A stretch of 7,839 nt of DNA, from NCBI GenBank assembly GCA_016839985.1, contig JAEOTG010000261.1, positions 1 through 7,839 on the forward strand. Direction: 5' to 3'. Below are positions 1-5,401 of this stretch, one piece after another (positions within the stretch are counted from its first letter, which is position 1; every line of letters starts with the position of its first letter). The stretch comes from Candidatus Heimdallarchaeota archaeon (GTDB lineage Archaea; Asgardarchaeota; Heimdallarchaeia; Heimdallarchaeales; Heimdallarchaeaceae). Both the position numbers and the translations under genes were made by a program. Below the pieces are notes generated by a model. The model was not told where the DNA came from, did not search any database, and worked only from the letters and a program-made list of their open reading frames with translations.

Positions 1-152
1 GTGTAAGGTTCTTCTCTACCTTTTTCACAAATAGCTAGTGTTTTAAAACCTATTCTCTTTGCTCCATCGAGAACATCCAAGGCTGAATGAGAAGCTAGAA
101 CTCCTATTGTTATATCTTCAAGACTGTATTCTTGAATTGTTTCTTGTATCAT
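1..152 (-). CDS. purP: PurP, formate-dependent FAICAR synthetase (N-terminal part, cut by window edge)
   Basis: Only the first 50 codons are present; the gene runs off the left edge. PurP is the archaeal cytosolic enzyme that formylates AICAR to FAICAR with free formate and ATP, replacing the folate-dependent transformylase half of bacterial PurH. Visible is the PurP N-terminal signature: a short lead ending in ITIGVLA, then SHSALDVLDGAKRIGFKT (about residues 21-38, with the conserved Ser-His pair), then AICEKGREEPY. This matches archaeal PurP well, although the family usually has Gly before SHS and here it is Ala. The start is the ATG at 150-152, preceded by GGTG six bases upstream. It lies 21 nt downstream of the HTH-PRTase gene on the same strand and is probably co-transcribed with it. 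The ATP-grasp catalytic part lies outside the window. Confidence 0.9.
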   Translation of the reverse strand, partial: MIQETIQEYSLEDITIGVLASHSALDVLDGAKRIGFKTLAICEKGREEPY

Positions 153-156
153 AAAA

Positions 157-162
157 CCCACC
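157..162 (-). promoter_or_regulatory. Ribosome binding site of purP (GGTGGG)
   Basis: Read on the minus strand, GGTGGG sits just before the purP ATG, with six bases between GGTG and the ATG. The same GGTG core precedes purC, purQ, purM and purN, so it is probably the organism's anti-16S pairing sequence. It supports the start at 152 and translation of purP from a shared mRNA with the upstream gene. Confidence 0.6.
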
Positions 163-173
163 AAATATTCTTG

Positions 174-953
174 TCAGTTTTCCTTTGATATTGTTTTTAG
201 AACTTTGAATGGAATAGTATCTAGTTCAGTAATATTCTTCCAATGGGAACCAATTCCTGTTAAGATGATTATTTTTGCAGGGATACCTCCTGTTTTGCGA
301 ACCAAGTTTACCAAAGCTTTTTGTGTTGAACCAGATCTAATTATATCATCTACTATTAAGACTCTCTCTTTATGTCGAATAAAATTATCTGGAAAATAAA
401 TTGTTTCAAGTCTTCCAGAACCTGTAGATTGGATATCTTCTCCTATTACACTTGTAGAACCAAGAGGTTTCTTCCTACGGGCATAAACACAATCAATATT
501 TAACAAATGAGCTAATGTCATTGCTATTGGAATTCCATCAACTTCTGCAGTAATGATTTTATCAACATCTCTAGGTATAATCTTACGATATATTGCTAAG
601 AAAAGTATTGCTTTCAAGGTTTTAGAATCATTAAGTAAATATGTATTTGTCACTGCAATTTTTCCATCTTCATTAGTCCATATATCTATGTGATTTTTTA
701 TTAGCTGACTAATAGTTAACCCTATCTCTTTATTTTCAACTAATATCTTTAATAATTCATTCTTAAGATTAGATTTTGGAAGAGCTTTCCCATTTATGTA
801 TCTAGATAAATTAGCTACAGATATTTCAACTCCTTTTTCAGAAAGGTAACTGCGAAAAGTTTCCAGTGTTTCGAATTTCTTAAATGCCATTTTCAGCAAA
901 TTCAAAGTCATTAATTTTTCTTGAGCATCAATATAGCTTTCAGCTGAACTCAT
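174..953 (-). CDS. HTH-phosphoribosyltransferase transcriptional regulator, candidate purine regulator
   Basis: A predicted cytosolic DNA-binding regulator of 259 residues from the chosen start. After a short N-terminal helical stretch there is a Cro/XRE-like helix-turn-helix at about residues 28-62, ending in VANLSRYINGKALPKS, which looks like a recognition helix with its wing. A linker of about 50 residues follows. The C-terminal half is a type I phosphoribosyltransferase fold: a substrate-side segment around ITAEVDGIPIAMTLAH, a flexible-loop region with GEDIQSTGSGR, and an intact PRPP-binding motif VLIVDDIIRSGST at about 198-210 with the Asp-Asp pair. The domain pairing is that of archaeal HTH-PRTases (the GfcR/COG0856-like group) and parallels bacterial PurR in concept. 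It sits upstream of purP and divergent from the pur operon, so purine control is inferred, not shown. An in-frame ATG at 971 would add six residues, but a TATA box lies almost on top of it; the ATG at 953 fits a leaderless start. Confidence 0.8.
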   Translation of the reverse strand: MSSAESYIDAQEKLMTLNLLKMAFKKFETLETFRSYLSEKGVEISVANLSRYINGKALPKSNLKNELLKILVENKEIGLTISQLIKNHIDIWTNEDGKIAVTNTYLLNDSKTLKAILFLAIYRKIIPRDVDKIITAEVDGIPIAMTLAHLLNIDCVYARRKKPLGSTSVIGEDIQSTGSGRLETIYFPDNFIRHKERVLIVDDIIRSGSTQKALVNLVRKTGGIPAKIIILTGIGSHWKNITELDTIPFKVLKTISKEN

Positions 954-975
954 TACTTGTAAATTTAACATAGCT

Positions 976-983
976 TATATAAA
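976..983 (-). promoter_or_regulatory. TATA box for the HTH-PRTase/purP unit
   Basis: On the minus strand the sequence reads GCAAAATTTTATATAAG; TTTATATA is a near-ideal archaeal TATA box and GCAAAA just upstream resembles a BRE. Its centre is about 26 nt from the ATG at 953, the usual TATA-to-start distance, so transcription would begin at or beside that ATG and give a leaderless mRNA. This decides against the ATG at 971. Assigned from sequence only. Confidence 0.55.
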
Positions 984-986
984 ATT

Positions 987-1002
987 TTGCAATATTATGC
1001 AA
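987..1002. promoter_or_regulatory. Palindrome between divergent TATA boxes, candidate operator
   Basis: TTGCAATATTATGCAA has perfect 5-bp arms (TTGCA/TGCAA). The two TGCA cores are 10 bp apart centre to centre, one helical turn. It fills the space between the minus-strand TATA box (976-983) and the plus-strand one (1003-1012), over both BRE positions. A dimeric regulator bound here could block factor B/TBP loading in both directions. The HTH-PRTase encoded next door is the natural candidate ligand, by inference. Five-bp arms can arise by chance in AT-rich DNA; the position makes it notable. Confidence 0.4.
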
Positions 1003-1012
1003 TTTATAAATA
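1003..1012 (+). promoter_or_regulatory. TATA box, probable distal promoter of the pur operon
   Basis: TTTATAAATA matches the archaeal TATA consensus strongly. Facing right it would start transcription near 1035, leaving a leader of about 135 nt before purC. Its TTTATAAA core is self-complementary, so direction is not fixed by the box alone. Weaker TATA-like stretches closer to purC, TTTTATAG at 1076-1083 and TTTATTAA at 1094-1101, could give shorter leaders, so the true operon promoter is uncertain. Confidence 0.4.
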
Positions 1013-1058
1013 AAAATGGAACAGATAAAATTGTATTGTAATCATTTATTCTAGTCGC

Positions 1059-1074
1059 CCTAAACCATTTTAGG
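1059..1074. repeat. Short inverted repeat in the purC leader
   Basis: CCTAAACCATTTTAGG has two perfect 6-bp arms (CCTAAA/TTTAGG) around a 4-nt loop. It could be a weak RNA hairpin in the leader or a second protein-binding site in the intergenic region. It has no T-tract and is too weak to be called a terminator. It is one of the few non-TATA structures in the gap from 954 to 1169. Confidence 0.3.
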
Positions 1075-1160
1075 ATTTTATAGATTAGTAAAGTTTATTA
1101 AGTGATTTTTGAAATGCCAGCAGAAAACATATATCAACAGTTTGCAAAATAATGTAAATT

Positions 1161-1164
1161 GGTG
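1161..1164 (+). promoter_or_regulatory. Ribosome binding site of purC (GGTG)
   Basis: GGTG lies five bases before the ATG at 1170. An in-frame TAA at 1155-1157 closes the reading frame immediately upstream, so no earlier purC start is possible. Confidence 0.6.
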
Positions 1165-1169
1165 TTTTA

Positions 1170-2153
1170 ATGGTTGTATACTCTGGAAAGGCAAAAGATG
1201 TCATTGAAGTAGATGATGAAAGTGTACAAATTGTCTTCAGAGATTCAATATCTGCGTTTGATGGAATAAAAAAGGAAGAGTTAACTGATAAAGGAAAAAT
1301 AAATTGTCTGATATCATCTAAACTATTTGAAATTCTGAATGAATATGGTTTTGAAACTCATTTTATAAGGCAAATGAGTGATACAGAGCTATTGTGTAAA
1401 AGAGTAGAAATATTACCTATTGAAGTTGTTTGCAGAAATTACTCAGCTGGGAGTTTATGTAAAAGATATGGTTTAGAAAAGGGTTTAGAGTTTAAAGTAC
1501 CATTAATAGAGTTCTTTGTAAAAGACGATAAACTTCATGATCCATTAATAACATCAGAAGTTGCAATTTCTTTAAGCATGATTGAAAAAAAAGAAGCTAT
1601 TTTACTTGAAGCTATTACTCGTGCAGTTAACGAAGCTCTGAGAAAAGTATTTGAGTCTATATCATTAACATTAGTAGATTTTAAACTGGAATTTGGAAAA
1701 ACATCTAATGGAAGAATAGTAATTGCTGATGAAATTTCTGCTGATACTATGAGATTATGGGAAAAAGAATCTGGTGAAATAAAAGATAAAGACAGATATC
1801 GACAAGATCTTGGAGATGTGATAATCCATTATCAAGACATTAAGGAAAGATTAGAACAAGTAAAATCTATTCCTCCTCTAAATTTGAAATCATCTGTTAG
1901 AGTAATCATAAAACTAAAGGATTCTGTTTTGGATCCTGCTGGTGAAGTAACATTAAGATCATTAAAAAGAAAAGAATATGAGAATATTGAAGATGTAAGG
2001 TTAGGAAAAAGCTCATTTCTGCTATTCTCTGAAACTCCTTCCTTTGCATTACAAGAAAAAATCGAGAAAATTAGTAAAGATATTCTTTCTAATCCTCTTA
2101 TTGAAAATCACTCTTTTGAAATTTATTTTGGAAGTGATAAACTTCAGGTGTGA
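1170..2153 (+). CDS. purC: Fused SAICAR synthetase (PurC) and FGAM synthase subunit PurS
   Basis: 327 residues carrying two enzymes' parts in one frame. Residues 1 to about 230 are PurC, which joins CAIR and aspartate with ATP to make SAICAR: N-terminal YSGKAK, the family signature ILPIEVVCRNYSAGS at about 81-95, the second signature LVDFKLEFG at 168-176, and DEISADTMRLW at 187-197. PurC alone normally ends near residue 235-240. Here a Pro-rich linker (SIPPLN, about 233-238) leads into a complete PurS-like domain at about 242-320: VRVIIKLKDSVLDPAGEVT, DVRLGK and a C-terminal strand after LSNPLIENHSFEI. PurS is the small dimeric subunit that links PurQ to PurL in FGAM synthase. The next two genes are purQ and purL, and no separate purS is seen, which supports a working fusion. 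I see no ribosome site or good start codon at the junction (near 1893). Confidence 0.93.
   Translation: MVVYSGKAKDVIEVDDESVQIVFRDSISAFDGIKKEELTDKGKINCLISSKLFEILNEYGFETHFIRQMSDTELLCKRVEILPIEVVCRNYSAGSLCKRYGLEKGLEFKVPLIEFFVKDDKLHDPLITSEVAISLSMIEKKEAILLEAITRAVNEALRKVFESISLTLVDFKLEFGKTSNGRIVIADEISADTMRLWEKESGEIKDKDRYRQDLGDVIIHYQDIKERLEQVKSIPPLNLKSSVRVIIKLKDSVLDPAGEVTLRSLKRKEYENIEDVRLGKSSFLLFSETPSFALQEKIEKISKDILSNPLIENHSFEIYFGSDKLQV
2147..2150 (+). promoter_or_regulatory. Ribosome binding site that sets the purQ start
   Basis: GGTG lies five bases before the ATG at 2156, the same spacing as for purC. It directly abuts the purC stop TGA (2151-2153). This favours ATG 2156 over the in-frame GTG at 2150, whose first base is the last base of the binding site. 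Confidence 0.6.
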
Positions 2154-2155
2154 AA

Positions 2156-2845
2156 ATGAAAATAGGTGTAACAAAATTTCCTGGGACTAATAATGAACAA
2201 GATGTTTTGCGTGCACTATCAGAACTGAATGTTAAAGGTATTCTTGTAAAACAATATGAAAACAAACCATTAGATGATTTCGACGCTTTAATCATAGCTG
2301 GTGGTTTCTCGTATGGTGATTATTTGAGACCAGGTGTTCTTGCTGCTCATTCACCAATGATGGAAGAACTTCAAAGCTTTGTTGATTCAGGACGTTTTGT
2401 TATTGGAATATGTAATGGATTCCAAATACTATGTGAAACAAGGATATTGCCAGGAGTACTTACAACAAACACATCAACCAAATTTATCTCGAAATGGATT
2501 TATCTAAGATCAGAAGATAGCAATAGCCCTCTTTTAAGAGATATAAAAAGTAAAGTTCTCAGATTACCTATAGCTCATTTTGATGGTAGATATTATAATA
2601 AAGAAAAAGAGATTGATCAATTGAAATCAAAGAATCAGGTTGCATTTCAGTATTGTGATGAGAACGGAAAAATCACACTGGATAGTAATCCAAATGGTTC
2701 AGCTAACAATATAGCTGGTATAACAAACTCTCGGGGTAATGCATTAGGATTAATGCCTCATCCTGAAAGAGCCAGTTTTGAGTATCTTGGTTCAAAAGAT
2801 GGTATGCAGATTTTTGTAAATCTATTGGAGGAAATTAAATGCTAA
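2156..2845 (+). CDS. purQ: PurQ, glutaminase subunit of FGAM synthase
   Basis: 229 residues, a normal PurQ length. It is a class I glutamine amidotransferase that releases ammonia from glutamine and passes it to PurL for conversion of FGAR to FGAM. The N-terminus MKIGVTKFPGTNNEQD matches family starts. IAGGFSYGDYLRPG (about 47-60) is the oxyanion-side loop. The nucleophile is Cys86 in GICNGFQIL, and His202 and Glu204 in MPHPERA complete the catalytic triad, so the enzyme looks active. A frame from the GTG at 2150 would add two residues (Met-Lys) but overlaps the purC stop and lacks a properly spaced ribosome site. It starts 2 nt after purC-purS ends and overlaps purL by 7 nt, as expected for subunits made in fixed ratio. 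Confidence 0.95.
   Translation: MKIGVTKFPGTNNEQDVLRALSELNVKGILVKQYENKPLDDFDALIIAGGFSYGDYLRPGVLAAHSPMMEELQSFVDSGRFVIGICNGFQILCETRILPGVLTTNTSTKFISKWIYLRSEDSNSPLLRDIKSKVLRLPIAHFDGRYYNKEKEIDQLKSKNQVAFQYCDENGKITLDSNPNGSANNIAGITNSRGNALGLMPHPERASFEYLGSKDGMQIFVNLLEEIKC
2827..2831 (+). promoter_or_regulatory. Ribosome binding site of purL (GGAGG)
   Basis: GGAGG inside the end of purQ, seven bases before the purL ATG at 2839. It supports a start that overlaps the purQ stop, which is TAA at 2843-2845. Confidence 0.6.
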
Positions 2846-5013
2846 CTACTGGAGACTATGGTAAGGTTTTAGATGAACTGAGGAGAGAACCCAATAAAGC
2901 AGAATTAGCCGTTTTTGAAGCTATGTGGTCAGAACACTGTTCGTATAAATCTTCAAAAAGATGGTTTCATTTGTTTAATGATACTGCTCCATACCTAGAA
3001 TTAGGGATGGGTGAAGGAGCTGGGTTGATTAATCTTAGCGATGATTTGTTGGTTGGACTAGGATTAGAAAGTCATAATCATCCATCTGCAATTTCGCCTT
3101 ATGATGGTGCAGCGACAGGAGTAGGTGGGATTATAAGAGATATTTTGTCTCAAGGATGTAAACCTATTGCAATATTAGATTCCATTCGTTTTGGTGAGTT
3201 GGATTCACCACATTCCCAACATTTATTTGAAAATGTTGTGAGAGGAATATCCTTTTATGGAAACTGCTGTGGTATCCCTACAGTTGGGGGGGAAGTAGAG
3301 TTCGCAAGTTCTTTCGAAAATAATTGTTTAGTTAATGCTATGTGTGTAGGTGTAGTTCAGAAGAATAAGGTAGTTCGTAGTATAGCTTCTAAACCTGGTG
3401 ATTTTCTAGTTTTGTATGGTGCAAGAACAGGAAGAGATGGTATTCATGGTGTTTCTTTCGCTTCAAAAGATCTAAGTGATAGAAGTGAAAAAGATAGACC
3501 TGCAGTTCAGATAGGCGATCCTTTAAAAGAGAAGATTCTGATAGATGTTACACTAGAGTTAGTAGAAAAAGAATTGTTAAATGGATTGCAAGATTTAGGA
3601 GGGGGGGGATTAAGTTGCGCAGTATCAGAGATGACTCATAAAGGAAATACTGGAGCAATCATTAGGCTTGAAGATGTTCCTTTAAGAGAAGAAGATATGG
3701 AACCTTGGGAAATATTGGTATCTGAATCTCAAGAAAGAATGTTAGGAGTAGTTGATGCAACAAACCTACCATTAATAGAAGAATTACTGAAACAAAGAGA
3801 TCTTGTTTATGCTGTGATTGGGGAAGTAACAGGGAATTCCCACTACATAGCATATTACAAAGGGAATAAAGTATTAGATCTACCAGTAGACTTGATTGTT
3901 GAAGGTTTCCCTGAACCTGAAAGAATTATGAAACGACCTGATTATATCAATAAGGAGTTTAAGGACATTCCTGAAATTAATGACTTAAGAAGTGAAATTC
4001 TAAAACTTTTTTCATCTCCTAACATTGGTGATAAATCTTGGATTTATCAACAGTATGATCAACATGTTCAGACACAAACTGTATATTCTGCTGGCAATGA
4101 TGCAGCTGTTTTACGTTTAGATAACAAGAAATATATTGCTACATCTTTAGATTGCAACTCCTTCAGTGTATATTTAGATCCATATAATGGAACAGCTAAT
4201 AGTGCTGCTGAAGCTATGAGAAATCTAGTATCAGTCGGAGCAAAACCTTTAGCTATTGTTGATTGTCTTAACTTTGGTAATCCTGAACAACCTGATTCAT
4301 ATTGGCAATTTGTGGAATCAGTAAAAGGATTAGGAACTTTTTCTCATGATTTTCAGATACCCATAGTTGGTGGAAATGTATCTTTTTATAATGAAACAAG
4401 TATAAGAGACCAAAGAGATAGAATCAACCCAACACCAACAATTGGAATGTTAGGGATTATTGAGGATCCCAAAAAAATAATTAAGAATTATTTTCAGAAG
4501 GAAGGAAATCTTCTTGCATGTATCGGTTATTTTGATAACAATCTAAATGGTTCCGAATTTCTGAGATATAATTATGAAATTCTTCAAGGAAAAATCACTC
4601 CGTACGATAAAGAAAAGGAAGAAGCATCAAGGAAGTTAATTGAAGAATTAAATCAAGCAGGTCTCATAGAGAGTTGTCATGATATATCAAATGGTGGTTT
4701 TATTGTTGCTTTAGCAGAAATGACTTTTGAAAATAACATCGGAGTAAAACTGGATATGGAAAAGATTCTCACACATTATAAAATAAAAGAAGAAGAAATC
4801 CTCTTCACAGAGAGTCCAGCAAGATACTTAGTTGAGATTGACTCTTCTGAATTTAAGAAAAATAATGTAATTCAAAGTAATTTATCCCCATTTGTATTGA
4901 TAGGAGAAACAACTTCTGAGCAAACAATAGTAGTTGATGATAATATTTCATTTAGTATTGAAGAAATAAGAGAAAAATGGAAAAAGGCAATTCCAAAATA
5001 TATGGAGGATTAA
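2839..5013 (+). CDS. purL: PurL, synthetase subunit of FGAM synthase (small type)
   Basis: 724 residues, the size of the small PurL that needs separate PurQ and PurS rather than the roughly 1300-residue single-chain form. It uses ATP and PurQ-derived ammonia to turn FGAR into FGAM. Hallmarks in order: REPNKAELAVFEAMWSEHCS with His33 (about 16-35), GMGEGAGLINL (56-66), ESHNHPSAISPYDGAATGVGG (77-97, nucleotide/metal loop), GGEVEF (150-155), QDLGGGGLSCAVSEM (251-265), then in the second half SLDCNSF and YLDPYNGTA (436-453), CLNFGNPE (476-483), GGNVSFYNE (511-519) and a late CHDISNGGF. The two halves show the internal duplication typical of the AIR synthase-like fold. It sits between purQ and purE, with 1 nt before purE. 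Two G runs (7 at 3286-3292, 8 at 3601-3608) encode conserved Gly codons and the frame stays open through both. Confidence 0.96.
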   Translation: MLTTGDYGKVLDELRREPNKAELAVFEAMWSEHCSYKSSKRWFHLFNDTAPYLELGMGEGAGLINLSDDLLVGLGLESHNHPSAISPYDGAATGVGGIIRDILSQGCKPIAILDSIRFGELDSPHSQHLFENVVRGISFYGNCCGIPTVGGEVEFASSFENNCLVNAMCVGVVQKNKVVRSIASKPGDFLVLYGARTGRDGIHGVSFASKDLSDRSEKDRPAVQIGDPLKEKILIDVTLELVEKELLNGLQDLGGGGLSCAVSEMTHKGNTGAIIRLEDVPLREEDMEPWEILVSESQERMLGVVDATNLPLIEELLKQRDLVYAVIGEVTGNSHYIAYYKGNKVLDLPVDLIVEGFPEPERIMKRPDYINKEFKDIPEINDLRSEILKLFSSPNIGDKSWIYQQYDQHVQTQTVYSAGNDAAVLRLDNKKYIATSLDCNSFSVYLDPYNGTANSAAEAMRNLVSVGAKPLAIVDCLNFGNPEQPDSYWQFVESVKGLGTFSHDFQIPIVGGNVSFYNETSIRDQRDRINPTPTIGMLGIIEDPKKIIKNYFQKEGNLLACIGYFDNNLNGSEFLRYNYEILQGKITPYDKEKEEASRKLIEELNQAGLIESCHDISNGGFIVALAEMTFENNIGVKLDMEKILTHYKIKEEEILFTESPARYLVEIDSSEFKKNNVIQSNLSPFVLIGETTSEQTIVVDDNISFSIEEIREKWKKAIPKYMED
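5004..5008 (+). promoter_or_regulatory. Ribosome binding site of purE (GGAGG)
   Basis: GGAGG near the end of purL, six bases before the purE ATG at 5015. The purL stop (5011-5013) lies between the site and the start, favouring re-initiation by terminating ribosomes. Confidence 0.6.
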
Positions 5014-5014
5014 T

Positions 5015-5401
5015 ATGATTGAAATTATTGCTGGAAGCAAGAGCGATGAAGAAATAGTTAAGAAAACAACCAAAATTCTTGATGAGAATAATATACCATT
5101 CAAAGTCAACTATATATCAGCGCATAGAAATCATGAAAAATTGGTTAAAAAAGTTAAGAATTCTGAAGCCAGTGTGTTTATTTGTATAGCTGGTTTAGCA
5201 GCAGCTTTACCAGGTGTAGTAGCATCTCTCACAGAAAAACCTGTTATTGGTGTTCCTGTTTCTGCTGCTTTAAATGGTTTAGATGCATTACTATCTATTG
5301 TTCAAATGCCAAAAGGAGTTCCAGTAGCTACTGTTGGAATCGACAATGGACAGAATGCTGCATATTTAGCAATTAGGATTTTAGGTGTTAACAATGAATG
5401 A
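5015..5401 (+). CDS. purE: PurE, AIR carboxylase / N5-CAIR mutase, short form with altered active-site motif
   Basis: 128 residues; bacterial PurE is usually about 160-180. The product supplies CAIR, the substrate of the PurC half encoded in the same operon. Clear family marks: GSKSDEEI near the N-terminus (7-14), SAHRN with catalytic-type His37 (35-39), AALPGVVASLT (63-73), VIGVPV (77-82), LNGLDALLSIVQMPKGVPVATVGID (86-110) and a final helix NAAYLAIRIL. Class I enzymes normally read AAHLPG; here the His is Ala64. The Thr-Pro that often follows SAHR is Asn-His. The C-terminus stops right after the core, without the usual extension. No purK is in the window, so whether it acts on N5-CAIR (class I) or directly on AIR and CO2 cannot be decided. 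The identity as a PurE-family protein is firm; the reaction type is open. Confidence 0.9.
   Translation: MIEIIAGSKSDEEIVKKTTKILDENNIPFKVNYISAHRNHEKLVKKVKNSEASVFICIAGLAAALPGVVASLTEKPVIGVPVSAALNGLDALLSIVQMPKGVPVATVGIDNGQNAAYLAIRILGVNNE
5384..5387 (+). promoter_or_regulatory. Ribosome binding site that sets the purM start
   Basis: GGTG inside the end of purE, six bases before the ATG at 5394. The in-frame GTG at 5385 is itself part of this site, so it is unlikely to be the start. Confidence 0.55.

Noticed and set aside
205..399. Open frame on the plus strand antisense to the HTH-PRTase gene
   Set aside because: It lies wholly within a well-supported gene on the other strand, resembles no family I know and has no ribosome site.
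1059..1074. Inverted repeat considered as an intrinsic terminator
   Set aside because: Only six mostly A-T pairs and no T-tract after it, and it lies upstream of the operon rather than at a gene end.
1884..1893. TTG codon near the PurC-PurS junction as an internal start giving free PurS
   Set aside because: No GGTG or GGAGG lies upstream; the nearby CCTCCTC is the complement of a ribosome site, not a site.
2098..2295. Minus-strand open frame across the purC-purS/purQ junction
   Set aside because: Antisense to two clear genes, with no recognisable protein features.
3601..3608. Run of eight G in purL, considered as a frameshift or phase-variation site
   Set aside because: It encodes the conserved Gly run of the QDLGGGGLSC motif, the frame is intact on both sides, and no alternative frame continues a sensible protein. 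It may be a sequencing-error hotspot only.
3662..3853. Minus-strand open frame inside purL
   Set aside because: Leu-rich low-complexity shadow of a conserved coding region.
5182..5376. Plus-strand open frame inside purE
   Set aside because: Ser/Cys/Trp-rich translation typical of an off-frame reading of a conserved gene.
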